Assembly: GCF_001442755.1 (NCBI RefSeq)
Contig: NZ_CP006368.1
Span: 124,001 to 188,000 of the forward strand
Reading direction: 5' to 3'
Source: Aureimonas sp. AU20
Lineage (GTDB): Bacteria > Pseudomonadota > Alphaproteobacteria > Rhizobiales > Rhizobiaceae
Length of the DNA: 64,000 bases
Numbering within the stretch: the first letter of the stretch is position 1; each line of letters starts with the position of its first letter. Below the pieces are notes generated by a model. That model did no database searches. It had not been told where the DNA came from and worked only from the letters and a program-made list of their open reading frames with translations. The position numbers and the translations under genes are program-made. Positions 1-8,192 of this stretch are shown here, one piece after another.

Positions 1-23
1 CGCCGGGCGTCGCCCTGGTCGGA

Positions 24-491
24 GTGACGTTGCGGGCGACGGGCCGGAAAGCCTCGTACGATTTCTCGATGGCGAACGAACTGGCCGCGATCGCGGGCCT
101 CGTCTCCGGCGTGGAGGCGACCCTGGCGCGCGAGGGCGTACCCGAGCCGGTCGCCGCAGGGCTGGGCCTCGCGCTCGACGAGTTGCTGACCAACACCGTG
201 AGTTATGGTTATCTCGACGGCGGTTGGCACGAGATTCTTGTGGAACTGGACGTTGCCCCCGGCTGCGTCGACGTGTCCGTGCGCGACGACGGCCGTGCCT
301 TCGATCCGCTCCTCGCGCCCGAACCCGATCTCGCCGTCGAGCTGGAGGAGCGTCAGGTCGGCGGGCTGGGCATTCACTTCGTTCGCACGCTCGCGGACGA
401 GATCAGCTACGAGCGTGAGAGAGGATGGAATGTTTTGAGACTGAGGAAACGATTCGACCCCGAAGCCGGTCTTGAATCGTCTGGCGGTTGA
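24..491 (+). CDS. RsbW-like ATP-binding serine kinase / anti-sigma factor
   Basis: A 155-residue protein made almost entirely of one GHKL-type ATPase domain of the anti-sigma kinase family. The N box is visible as LALDELLTNTVSYGY (Glu and Asn), the G1 box as VRDDGRAFDP and the G2 region as GGLGIHFVRTLADEISY. Family members bind a sigma factor or phosphorylate a STAS-domain antagonist. The GTG start at 24 overlaps a TGA at 25-27 that could end an upstream gene in another frame (GTGA overlap), but the same frame is open to the window edge, so the true start could lie upstream. It precedes the PAAR gene by 63 bp, so it may belong to a regulatory module of the T6SS locus; that role is inference. 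Confidence 0.75.
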   Translation: MTLRATGRKASYDFSMANELAAIAGLVSGVEATLAREGVPEPVAAGLGLALDELLTNTVSYGYLDGGWHEILVELDVAPGCVDVSVRDDGRAFDPLLAPEPDLAVELEERQVGGLGIHFVRTLADEISYERERGWNVLRLRKRFDPEAGLESSGG

Positions 492-554
492 GCCCACGGG
501 CAGGTAAACAGAAATCCTTCGTTCTGGCGGTCTTCGCCTGCCCAAGGTCTCCCT

Positions 555-938
555 ATGCCGCCAGCCGCCCGAATGACCGATATGGTGCTGCAGGATGCAC
601 CGCATTGTCATGCGCCCATTCATCCGGCGGCGCCTGTGCCCACCGCCGTTCCCCACCCCGCCATGCCCCTGCCCATCGTGAAGGGCCAGCCCAACGTCAT
701 GATCGGAAACCTGCCGGCGGCGCGGCTGACCGACATGACGCAGCCGTGTCTTCTGGCCGGCTGCGTGCCGGGCGGGCCGGGGATGCTGGCCAAAGGGTCG
801 GCGACGGTGATGATCGGCGGTATGCCGGCGGCCCGCGTCGGCGATCTGACCATGCATCCGGCCTGTGTCGCTCCGATTCCTAGCCCCACGGGAAAGGTGC
901 TTCCGCCCGGCTGCGCGACCGTCATGATCGGTGGCTGA
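555..938 (+). CDS. PAAR-domain T6SS spike tip protein
   Basis: A 127-residue protein with repeated PAAR-type units: PPAARMTD at the N-terminus, NLPAARLTDM near residue 50 and GMPAARVGDL near residue 90, each linked to a VMIG strand. PAAR proteins form the sharp cone on the VgrG spike of the type VI secretion machine. There is no C-terminal extension, so this is a bare tip rather than a toxin fusion. Its stop codon abuts the start of the methyltransferase gene with no gap, which indicates cotranscription. Cys and His residues (DAPHCHAPIH, QPCLLAGC, MHPACV) could bind the tip metal. Confidence 0.88.
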   Translation: MPPAARMTDMVLQDAPHCHAPIHPAAPVPTAVPHPAMPLPIVKGQPNVMIGNLPAARLTDMTQPCLLAGCVPGGPGMLAKGSATVMIGGMPAARVGDLTMHPACVAPIPSPTGKVLPPGCATVMIGG

Positions 939-2018
939 ATGCGGCTCGGCCATTTTCATGCCCTGAAACCGGTCTGTGTGGCGTGCCGCCTGAAAGGGGT
1001 GCTGGCGCCGCTTTCGCTCGCCTGTGTGGAAGAAGAACGGCACGACGACGTTCGCGCCGGGCAGCTTCATTGCGACGCCTGCGGCCTGCGCTATCCCATT
1101 CTGGACGGCCTGCCCATCCTGGTGCCGGAGCTCGGCCGCTTCCTGTCCGACAATCTCTTCTACCTGACGATGCGCCGCGATCTTTCGCCTGGCGTCGCCG
1201 ATCTCCTGGCCGAGGCGACGGGACCGGGCGCCGGGCTCGACGCGATCCGCCAGCACGTCTCCTCCTATGGCTGGGATCACTGGGCCGGCCATGATCCGGC
1301 CGAGGCAGGCGGCGAGCAGGTCGAACCGGGGCAGGCGGCGCGGCTCATGGCGCGGCTTCTGGACGCCCTGCCGGCGGCGCCTCCGAGCGGGCCGGTGCTC
1401 GATCTCGGCTGCGGAGCCGGACGCACCGTGGCGGAGCTCGCCGAGCGCACGGGACGGCTGGTGCTCGGCCTCGATCTTTCCGTACCCTTAGCGCGCATCG
1501 CCCAGGAGGCTGTGATCGGCGGGCGGGTGGTCTACGACCGGCGGCGCAGCGGGCTGCATTTCGAAAGACGGGCCTTCGCCGTGCCCGCCCATCCCCAGGC
1601 CGACATCTGGATCGCCGACGCGATGGCGCTGCCCTTCGCGGACGAAGGTTTCGCGCTTCTCACGGCTCTCAATCTTCTCGATTGCGTGGCCGATCCCAAA
1701 GGAGCGCTGGCCGAGTTCGGCCGCGTCCTGTCACCGGACGGCGCCTGTGCCCTGGCGACCCCGTTCGACTGGAGCGGCGCGGCCACGCCGCTGACGCATT
1801 GGCTCGGCGGACGCTCCGCCCATGCAGCCCATGCTGGCCTGCCGGACCGGGCGCTGGATGCGCTTTTGTCGGACGGACCGCAAGCCGCCGGCCCTTTGCT
1901 TCGCAGCCGCGCGAGCGAGGAGGCGGATTGGGAGATCCGCCTTCACGACCGCTCCGCCATGCGCTACCGCACGCATCTGTTCTGGTCCGCCAAGCGCCGC
2001 TCGGAGCTGGCGGCATGA
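939..2018 (+). CDS. T6SS-locus SAM-dependent methyltransferase with Trm112-like zinc head
   Basis: A 359-residue protein with two parts. Residues 1-65 carry two CxxC pairs (CVAC and CDAC) followed by LRYPILDGLPILVP, the pattern of a Trm112-like zinc-ribbon. From about residue 140 there is a class I methyltransferase Rossmann fold: motif I is VLDLGCGAGRT, an acidic strand end follows at LGLDLS, and ADAMALPFADEGFALLTALNLLD is the usual methyltransferase-11 post-motif. The start directly follows the PAAR stop, and the stop overlaps a possible start of the FHA gene by ATGA. The substrate is unknown. Modification of a T6SS component or effector is suggested only by position. Confidence 0.75.
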   Translation: MRLGHFHALKPVCVACRLKGVLAPLSLACVEEERHDDVRAGQLHCDACGLRYPILDGLPILVPELGRFLSDNLFYLTMRRDLSPGVADLLAEATGPGAGLDAIRQHVSSYGWDHWAGHDPAEAGGEQVEPGQAARLMARLLDALPAAPPSGPVLDLGCGAGRTVAELAERTGRLVLGLDLSVPLARIAQEAVIGGRVVYDRRRSGLHFERRAFAVPAHPQADIWIADAMALPFADEGFALLTALNLLDCVADPKGALAEFGRVLSPDGACALATPFDWSGAATPLTHWLGGRSAHAAHAGLPDRALDALLSDGPQAAGPLLRSRASEEADWEIRLHDRSAMRYRTHLFWSAKRRSELAA

Positions 2019-2203
2019 GCGGCTCGCCCGCGCGCTTGGCGCGCCCCGCCGCCGTCCGGCGCAGCGCTTCGGCTGCATCCGGCGCGCGCGTCCGCTCCAC
2101 GGCGCTCCGCCGCACCCCTTCGTTTCGTCTTTCTTGCCACAAGCCTGTTCGGGTGGGCCTGACCGCGCCTTGGCCCGACCACGATCGCCGGGCGGCACGC
2201 ACC

Positions 2204-2899
2204 ATGCGTCTCACGTTGACCCTTCAAGGACCTGCGCGCCTGATGGGCGCCGCGCCGACTCGAGTCTTGACCACGGGGAGCCTTCTGATCGGCCGGTCGC
2301 CGGTCTGCGACTGGGTCCTGCCCGATCCCGACCGGGTCGTGTCCGGTCGCCATTGCCGGATCGATAGCGAGACGAACCGCTTCGTCCTGACGGATCTGTC
2401 CACCAACGGGACGTTCGTGGACGAGGCGAGCGAGCCGCTCGGCCCCGGCGCTCATGTCACGCTGCGCGACGGTCAGGCGCTCCGCCTGGGAGACGCGCGC
2501 GTTCTCGTCCAGCTCACGGGCGCGGCGTCCTCCGTTTCGTCCGCCCCGGAGACGGAAGCACAGAGCGCTCTGATCGCCGATGATTGGTTCGCGTCGCCCG
2601 GCACCTCGAGTGCGGCTTCGCCCGTCGGCCCGGACTTCGGCGAGCTTCTGACGTTGGAACTGGCCGAGCCCGCCCTTCAGGGCGTAGCGGTTCCAGCCTT
2701 CGCGGGCGAGCCGCCGCCAAGCCTCGCCTCGCTCTGCGAGGGGCTGTCGGGTCGTGACGTGCTGGCGGCGTTGGAGGAGGTGGCGGCGCGCTGGGAGCCG
2801 GAGCTGGCCGCCCGGCTGAAGCGCGATCTGGCGTTTCGCCTCGACCTCGCGCAGCGGCAGGACCCCGCATTCCGTGACCGCGAGGCCGGCGGTGCGTGA
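2204..2899 (+). CDS. FHA-domain protein of the T6SS locus
   Basis: A 231-residue protein. Residues about 20-95 are a forkhead-associated domain with the expected GSLLIGRSPVCDWVLPD, VSGRHCRI and TDLSTNGTFVD motifs, which bind phosphothreonine. The rest is acidic and low in recognisable motifs. FHA proteins in T6SS loci (TagH/Fha) are targets of the PpkA kinase pathway that switches secretion on. I start the gene at ATG 2204, next to the conserved domain. An in-frame ATG at 2015 overlaps the preceding stop as ATGA and would add 63 arginine-rich residues. It is shorter than typical TagH proteins and lacks their C-terminal domain. It overlaps the next gene by 26 bp. Confidence 0.8.
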   Translation: MRLTLTLQGPARLMGAAPTRVLTTGSLLIGRSPVCDWVLPDPDRVVSGRHCRIDSETNRFVLTDLSTNGTFVDEASEPLGPGAHVTLRDGQALRLGDARVLVQLTGAASSVSSAPETEAQSALIADDWFASPGTSSAASPVGPDFGELLTLELAEPALQGVAVPAFAGEPPPSLASLCEGLSGRDVLAALEEVAARWEPELAARLKRDLAFRLDLAQRQDPAFRDREAGGA

Positions 2900-3410
2900 C
2901 GTGACTCTCAGCCGCCGTTCCCTTCTCGCGCTTGGGCTCCTCCTGCCGGTGGCGGGCTGCAGCCTTCTGAAGAAGGACCCGCCGCTCGCCAAGGAGATCG
3001 AGATCAAGAAGCCGGCCGACGGCGCCAAGATCGATTTTCTCGCCACCGCCTCGCCCCTGGTCAATCCAGGCCGGGACGGCGTGCCGTCGCCGATCTCGGT
3101 GCGGCTTTACATCCTGTCCTCGCCCGACCTCTTCACCGAGGCGAATTTCTTCGAATTATGGGAAAAGGACGAGGCGACACTGGGGGCGACGCTGCTCGGC
3201 AAGAAGGAGCTGTTCATGACCCCGAGCGACGTACAACGCATTTCCGCGCCCTTGGCGCCCGATGCGCTGGCCGTCGGGGTCACGGTCGGCTTCGAGGAAT
3301 TCCAGAAGGCCAAATGGCGCGCGATCATTCCGCTGCAGGGCGAGAAGACTTTGAAAATCCGCGCGAAGATCGATAGCGAATCGGTCACGCTCGGACCGCA
3401 GGACGATTGA
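2874..3410 (+). CDS. tssJ: T6SS outer-membrane lipoprotein TssJ
   Basis: A 178-residue lipoprotein precursor. A basic N-terminus (LSRRS) and hydrophobic run LLALGLLLPVAGC form a type II signal with lipobox VAGC, the Cys being about residue 25. The mature part matches the TssJ/VasD/Lip family, including the ADGAKIDFLATASPLVNPGRDG stretch and PISVRLYILSSPDLFTEANFFELW. TssJ anchors the TssJLM membrane complex to the outer membrane by binding the periplasmic C-terminus of TssM. Alternative GTG starts lie at 2892 and 2901, the former overlapping the FHA stop. The gene is followed after 70 bp by tssK. Confidence 0.9.
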   Translation: MTARPAVRDVTLSRRSLLALGLLLPVAGCSLLKKDPPLAKEIEIKKPADGAKIDFLATASPLVNPGRDGVPSPISVRLYILSSPDLFTEANFFELWEKDEATLGATLLGKKELFMTPSDVQRISAPLAPDALAVGVTVGFEEFQKAKWRAIIPLQGEKTLKIRAKIDSESVTLGPQDD

Positions 3411-3480
3411 GAGCAGAGCCTTCCGTTGCGCGGTCAGGGCCGCGACATCCGGGGGCGAAGAGGGTTGGGACCGGAACGTC

Positions 3481-4815
3481 ATGGCATTTGCGAACAGGGT
3501 CGTCTGGTCCGAGGGCATGTTCATTCGCGCCCAGCATTTCCAGCAGGACGCCCGCTACATGGAGCGGCTCGTGCGCGGCCGCGCGGCGGGGCTTCGTGGC
3601 TATGGCTGGGGGCTGCTTGAACTCAAGCTCAATCACGAACTGCTGTCCACCGGCCGGTTCGCGGTGGAGCGCGTGGCGGGCGTCTTCGAGGATGGCACGC
3701 CCTTCGTCCTTCCCGACGATACGCCCCATCCCGAGCCGCTGCATCTGACGGAGGCGACGCGCAACTGCATCGTCTATCTCTCCGTGCCGATCAGCCAGCC
3801 GGGCGGCTTCGAGGCCGCCGGCCCGAACGGCGAGGCGACGACGCGGTTTCGCGTCGTGGAGCGGGACGTGCCCGACTCCAACGCCGGCGAAACCGCGCTC
3901 GCACCCATCCAAGTGGGCGAGCTGCGCCTGTCCTATACGCTGGAGAGTTCCGAGCGCAACGGGTTCCACCATATCGGCCTCGCCCGAATCCTGGAGGTGC
4001 GCGCCGACAACAGCGTCGTTCTCGACAACAACTACATTCCGCCGCTCCTCGACAGCGCCGTCTCGCCCTATCTCGCGGCGCTGCTGAACGAGGTGGTGGG
4101 CCTTCTCAACCATCGCGGCGAGGCGATCGCCGGACGGCTCGTTGCGGGTGGCGGGGCAGGGACCCTGTCGGACATGACCGACACGCTGATGCTGCAGGTG
4201 GTCAACCGCTGGCAGCCGGTCTTCGAGCATCTGGCCAGTGCCTCCATCGCCCATCCCGAGACCGTGTTCACGGCGGTCGCCTCGCTTGCGGGGGAGCTTT
4301 CCACCTTCACCAGCGCCGAGCGGCGGCCGCGCTCCTTCCCGGCTTATCGTCACGATCAGCTCCAGCTGACCTTCATGCCCGTGGTGACGGCTCTGCGACA
4401 GGCCTTGTCGACCGTCCTCGACCAGGGCGCCATGGCCATCGCGCTGACGGAACATCGCTACGGCATCCGCGTCGCGCAGGTGCCGGAGCGCTCGATGTTT
4501 TCCAAGTACAGCTTCTTCCTGGCGGCCAAGGCCAACATGCCGGCCGATGTGCTCGTGCGCGGTCTGGTCGGGCAGGTGAAGATCGGCCCGGTCGAGCAGA
4601 TCCGCGAACTGGTCAACACGGCCCTGCCGGGCGTGCCGCTGCGAGGCCTGCCCGTCGCGCCCCGGCAGATCCCGTATCACACGGGCAAAGCCTATTGCGA
4701 ACTCGATCGATCCTCGCCGCTCTGGCGTCAGTTCGCGACCTCGAGCGGCATGGCGCTGCATGTGGGCGGCGACTTTCCGGGTCTGGAGCTTGAACTCTGG
4801 GCGGTGAAGGACTGA
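3481..4815 (+). CDS. tssK: T6SS baseplate protein TssK
   Basis: A 444-residue protein of the usual TssK length. The N-terminus NRVVWSEGMFIRAQHFQQDARYMER is the family hallmark, followed by the conserved GLLELKLNHELL region and a C-terminal LYCELDRSSPLW-like segment (AYCELDRSSPLWRQF). TssK is the trimeric cytoplasmic adaptor that links the baseplate wedges to the TssL/TssM membrane complex. It sits 3 bp upstream of tssL in the order tssJ-tssK-tssL-tssM, the common arrangement. Confidence 0.95.
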   Translation: MAFANRVVWSEGMFIRAQHFQQDARYMERLVRGRAAGLRGYGWGLLELKLNHELLSTGRFAVERVAGVFEDGTPFVLPDDTPHPEPLHLTEATRNCIVYLSVPISQPGGFEAAGPNGEATTRFRVVERDVPDSNAGETALAPIQVGELRLSYTLESSERNGFHHIGLARILEVRADNSVVLDNNYIPPLLDSAVSPYLAALLNEVVGLLNHRGEAIAGRLVAGGGAGTLSDMTDTLMLQVVNRWQPVFEHLASASIAHPETVFTAVASLAGELSTFTSAERRPRSFPAYRHDQLQLTFMPVVTALRQALSTVLDQGAMAIALTEHRYGIRVAQVPERSMFSKYSFFLAAKANMPADVLVRGLVGQVKIGPVEQIRELVNTALPGVPLRGLPVAPRQIPYHTGKAYCELDRSSPLWRQFATSSGMALHVGGDFPGLELELWAVKD

Positions 4816-4818
4816 GCC

Positions 4819-6411
4819 GTGCAGACGAGGCCGCCCAATCCTTTCGCTCCCGATCCGACGGAAAGCTCGGGGTTCGATCCCGACGCGACGGTCCGCCGTC
4901 CGCTGCCGGGACCATCGCCCTATGGCGCGCCGGGCGGCTCGTCTGCCTATCAACCTCCCTATGGATCGCCGACCGGCGGGGCGGGCTTCGGCGCGCCCCC
5001 GGCTTGGGATGCGCCGGGTGCGGGTTTCGCGCCGTTCGGCGGCTCGCAGAAGCCCGATCCGTTCGGCTTCGCCGGTGGCGGTCGCGATCCCCTGGATTTC
5101 GGCTTTTCCCCCGATACGTCTTTTGGCGGTGCGCCCGCCATGGCGCGGACTGATTTCGGCTCCCTGGCCGGCTCGATCCGCCTTGGCCCCGACTCGCACG
5201 TGGAACAGGCCTTCGAACTCGCCGCGCTCAATGCGCTCGTGGCGGTCGCCTCTCCGCTCCTGTGGCTGGCCGCGCGCTTGAACGAGAGCCTGCCGGTGGA
5301 CGACGTCGCGCAGTTTCGCGCCCGCGTAATGGAAGACGTCTCGCGCTTCGAGACCCGTGCGATGACGCGCGGCGTCGCGCCGCGCCTTGCCCGTGTCGCG
5401 CGCTATGCGCTCTGCGCGACGCTCGACGACATTATCCTCAACACCAGTTGGGGCGGACAGTCGGACTGGCCGATCAAGGGCCTCGTCAGCACCTTCTATC
5501 AGGAGACCTGGGGCGGCGAGCGCTTCTTCGATCTTCTCGGCCAGCTCTATGCGCAGCCGGAGGAGAATATCGACGCCCTGGAGCTGATGGCGCTCTGCCT
5601 GTCCATCGGCTTCGTCGGCAAGTACCGCGTGATGGAGGGTGGTCTGGCCCATCTCGCGCGCCTGCGCGCGGAGCTGTATCGCACGATCCGCCGACTGCGG
5701 GGGCCCCACGAGCGGCGCCTTTCGGCCGCTTTCGCCCCGGTGGATGCGCCCTATCGTCCGCCGGCGCGGATGATCTGGTTCTGGGTGGCTTCGGCCGCCG
5801 TCCTGGCCGCGCTTCTGGTTCTCTATCTCGTGCTCGGGTTTCTCCTGTCGTGGCGGGTGGACGCGGCGGCCGAGCGCATCGCCGCCCTGCCGCCGGCCAT
5901 GCCGGTCTTCGTCGGAGCGCCGGACGTGCCCGCCATTCCCGAACCCTTCGCGCCGCAGGCACAGACCCAGCTGCAGCGGATCCAGAGCGCCCTGACGTCG
6001 GACATCACCAATGGCGAGTTGGAGGTCGTGGCGGATGGCGGCGACATCGTGGTGCGGCTGCTGCGCGCCTCCTTCCCGACCGGCGGAACGGCCTTGAGCG
6101 AGAGCGAGGCGCCCATGCTGCGCCGGATCGCGGCCGCGCTGAATGCGGAACCCGGCCCGATCACGGTGATCGGCCACACCGACAATGTCCCGATCGCCAA
6201 TGCGTCCCCGACCCGCAACAACGACACGCTGTCGCGCGATCGCGCCGCCTCGGCCGCCGCCATGCTGCAGCGTTTCCTCGGCGAGCCCGCACGCATTTCC
6301 TTCCTTGGTCGGGGGGATGGTTCGCCCATCGCGTCGAACGCCACGCCCGAGGGCCGGGCCCGCAATCGGCGCGTCGAATTCCGCATCCCGACGGAGGACG
6401 TCGCACCGTGA
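4819..6411 (+). CDS. tssL: T6SS inner-membrane protein TssL with C-terminal OmpA domain
   Basis: A 530-residue protein starting at GTG. Residues 1-110 are proline/glycine-rich and probably disordered. Residues about 125-300 form the DotU/IcmH cytoplasmic domain (HVEQAFELAALNALVAVASPLLWLAARL and TSWGGQSDWPIKGLVSTFYQETWGGERFF are typical). A single membrane segment (IWFWVASAAVLAALLVLYLV) lies near residue 320. The C-terminus is an OmpA/MotB-like peptidoglycan-binding domain with ITVIGHTDNVPIAN and GRARNRRVEFR. This 'extended TssL' anchors the complex to peptidoglycan without a separate TagL. It overlaps the next gene as GTGA. Confidence 0.93.
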   Translation: MQTRPPNPFAPDPTESSGFDPDATVRRPLPGPSPYGAPGGSSAYQPPYGSPTGGAGFGAPPAWDAPGAGFAPFGGSQKPDPFGFAGGGRDPLDFGFSPDTSFGGAPAMARTDFGSLAGSIRLGPDSHVEQAFELAALNALVAVASPLLWLAARLNESLPVDDVAQFRARVMEDVSRFETRAMTRGVAPRLARVARYALCATLDDIILNTSWGGQSDWPIKGLVSTFYQETWGGERFFDLLGQLYAQPEENIDALELMALCLSIGFVGKYRVMEGGLAHLARLRAELYRTIRRLRGPHERRLSAAFAPVDAPYRPPARMIWFWVASAAVLAALLVLYLVLGFLLSWRVDAAAERIAALPPAMPVFVGAPDVPAIPEPFAPQAQTQLQRIQSALTSDITNGELEVVADGGDIVVRLLRASFPTGGTALSESEAPMLRRIAAALNAEPGPITVIGHTDNVPIANASPTRNNDTLSRDRAASAAAMLQRFLGEPARISFLGRGDGSPIASNATPEGRARNRRVEFRIPTEDVAP

Positions 6412-8192
6412 CGCCGCGCCACCTCGCGGCCTGGAGCCTCGGCCTCGTTCTCGCGCTCGGCGCCGGGCTCGTCGTCTGGCGCCTCGCGCCGGTGGCCTCG
6501 GACGATGCGCGCTTCGTCCTGTCGGCGGTGCCGGTCGTCGTCTGGGCCATTCTCCTGTTGCTGTTCGGCGCGCGTCCGGTACGGCCGAATGCGCCCGCCA
6601 CCGTGCCCATTTCGCAGGAAGGCGCGCGGGAATGGCGCTCGGCTCTGGCGGCGCGCCGTCTGGCGGGGCCTCACCAGCGATACCGGCTGCCGCTCTTCGT
6701 GCTTCTCGGCCCGCCCGGCATGGGCAAGTCGCAACTCCTGGAGCGCTCGGGCCTCGATCTCGATGCGCCGGTGGAGGCGGATGGCGCCCGCTGGTGGCTG
6801 GGCTCGGAGGCGATCTTCGTCGAGATCGCGAGCGAGCCCACCGCCGTGGAACGCTTGGCGGCGTTTCTCCAGCGTTTTCGCCCGGCCTGTCCGCTGAACG
6901 GCGTCGTCCTGGCCGTCAGTCCGGCCGATCTGACGCTCGCCGATGCGCTGGAGCGTCGCGAGATCGGGGAGGGGCTGGCTGCAAGCCTTGGCGCGCTGGA
7001 GGCCCGGAGCCGCTCGCGCCCGCCCGTCTATGTCGCACTGACCAAGATCGACCTCGCACCGGGTTTTCTCGAGGGGTTCGAGGCGCTGGAACCGGGCGAG
7101 CGGCACCAGTCCTGGGGCTTCTCCTTTCCTCTTTCGCTGCGCGACGGAGCCAAGACCGCCGAGGTGGTGGACGCTTTTCATGCCGGCGTGCGCAGCCTCG
7201 TGGAGGCGACCCGGGCGCGGCTTCTGGACGCGCTGGCGCGGGTGAACGATCCGTTGCGCGGCGGTCGGCTCATCGGCTTCGGCGCCCAGGTCGCCGCCAT
7301 GGACCCGATCGTGGATACGGTTCTGCGGCCGATTCTCCCGTCCGATGTCCGCCGGCGTAAGGGCGCCTTCCTGCGCGGCATCTATCTCACCAGCTCGCAG
7401 CAGGATGCGCTGACGATCGACGCGCTTCTGCCCGAGTTGGCGGCGCGATACGCAATGCCGCGCAGCGGCACGCTGCCCGATATCGACATGGGCGATGCCG
7501 AACACGGCTTCTTCGTCGCCGGCATGCTGCGCGACGCGGTGATCCGCGAGGCGGGCCTAGTGGGCATGGCGCGTCCGCCCTGGTATCGCCGCCCGGTCTT
7601 CGGCCTTCTCGTTCTGGCCGTCTGCCTTTGCTTGTCGCTTCTCGGCGCGGCGGCGCTGCGCCTCGGCTTCGACCGGGCCGAGGCGCAGATCGAGCGCCTG
7701 GAGACCCAAGTCTCCCATCTCGACACGGCGGCGCTTTCGTCGCGCGAGGCAAGTCTCGACGCTTTGAGCCGCGTGGCGGAGGCGACGGATCGCATTGGCC
7801 GACTGGAGGCCGAGGATGGGTTGGGAGGGGTCTTTCGCCCGTCTTCCGCCACCGATCTTCGTCAGGCGATCGAGGCGGCTCACGACACCGCTCTGCGCAA
7901 CAGCCTGAGCCCGCATCTGACCGCCCGTCTGGCGGCCGATCTCACCGATCTCGACGCGGAGCGGGACGCCATCGCGACCCGACTGGCGGCCGCCGCTCCC
8001 GAGGCGAGCGACCACGCCGAGGCGCTCGCAAGGTGGCTTGAGGAAACGGTCACGCGCCTGCCGGAGGCGGGCGCCCGGGCCTCCCTGCTGCACGAGGCGC
8101 CAAGGGCGCTGACGCTGATGCCCGCACGGCCGGAGCCTGTCTATCTCGACGCGGCGCGGCGCATTCTCGCTTGGGAGGACAGCCAGCCATGA
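6408..8192 (+). CDS. Short TssM-like (IcmF-type) protein lacking the C-terminal half
   Basis: A 594-residue protein. Two N-terminal membrane segments (HLAAWSLGLVLALGAGLVVW and VLSAVPVVVWAILLLLF) precede an IcmF-type NTPase domain with Walker A GPPGMGKSQ near residue 105, and a third segment (FGLLVLAVCLCLSLLGAAAL) lies near residue 395. The remaining 180 residues are helical (AEAQIERLETQVSHLD). TssM proteins usually exceed 1,100 residues, so this has the cytoplasmic NTPase and membrane parts but not the periplasmic C-terminus that binds TssJ. The GTG start at 6408 overlaps the tssL stop and the end overlaps the full tssM as ATGA. It could be a regulatory paralogue or a partner subunit; the frame is intact, so decay is unlikely. 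Confidence 0.8.
   Translation: MTPRHLAAWSLGLVLALGAGLVVWRLAPVASDDARFVLSAVPVVVWAILLLLFGARPVRPNAPATVPISQEGAREWRSALAARRLAGPHQRYRLPLFVLLGPPGMGKSQLLERSGLDLDAPVEADGARWWLGSEAIFVEIASEPTAVERLAAFLQRFRPACPLNGVVLAVSPADLTLADALERREIGEGLAASLGALEARSRSRPPVYVALTKIDLAPGFLEGFEALEPGERHQSWGFSFPLSLRDGAKTAEVVDAFHAGVRSLVEATRARLLDALARVNDPLRGGRLIGFGAQVAAMDPIVDTVLRPILPSDVRRRKGAFLRGIYLTSSQQDALTIDALLPELAARYAMPRSGTLPDIDMGDAEHGFFVAGMLRDAVIREAGLVGMARPPWYRRPVFGLLVLAVCLCLSLLGAAALRLGFDRAEAQIERLETQVSHLDTAALSSREASLDALSRVAEATDRIGRLEAEDGLGGVFRPSSATDLRQAIEAAHDTALRNSLSPHLTARLAADLTDLDAERDAIATRLAAAAPEASDHAEALARWLEETVTRLPEAGARASLLHEAPRALTLMPARPEPVYLDAARRILAWEDSQP

Noticed and set aside
2015..2203. N-terminal extension of the FHA protein to ATG 2015
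   Set aside because: The ATGA overlap is attractive, but the 63 added residues are Arg/Ala/Ser-rich with no family similarity, so the start at 2204 was preferred.
3385..6177. 930-codon open frame on the minus strand across tssK and tssL
   Set aside because: It is the antisense shadow of two clear T6SS genes in high-GC DNA, is very rich in Arg and Gly and shows no domain.
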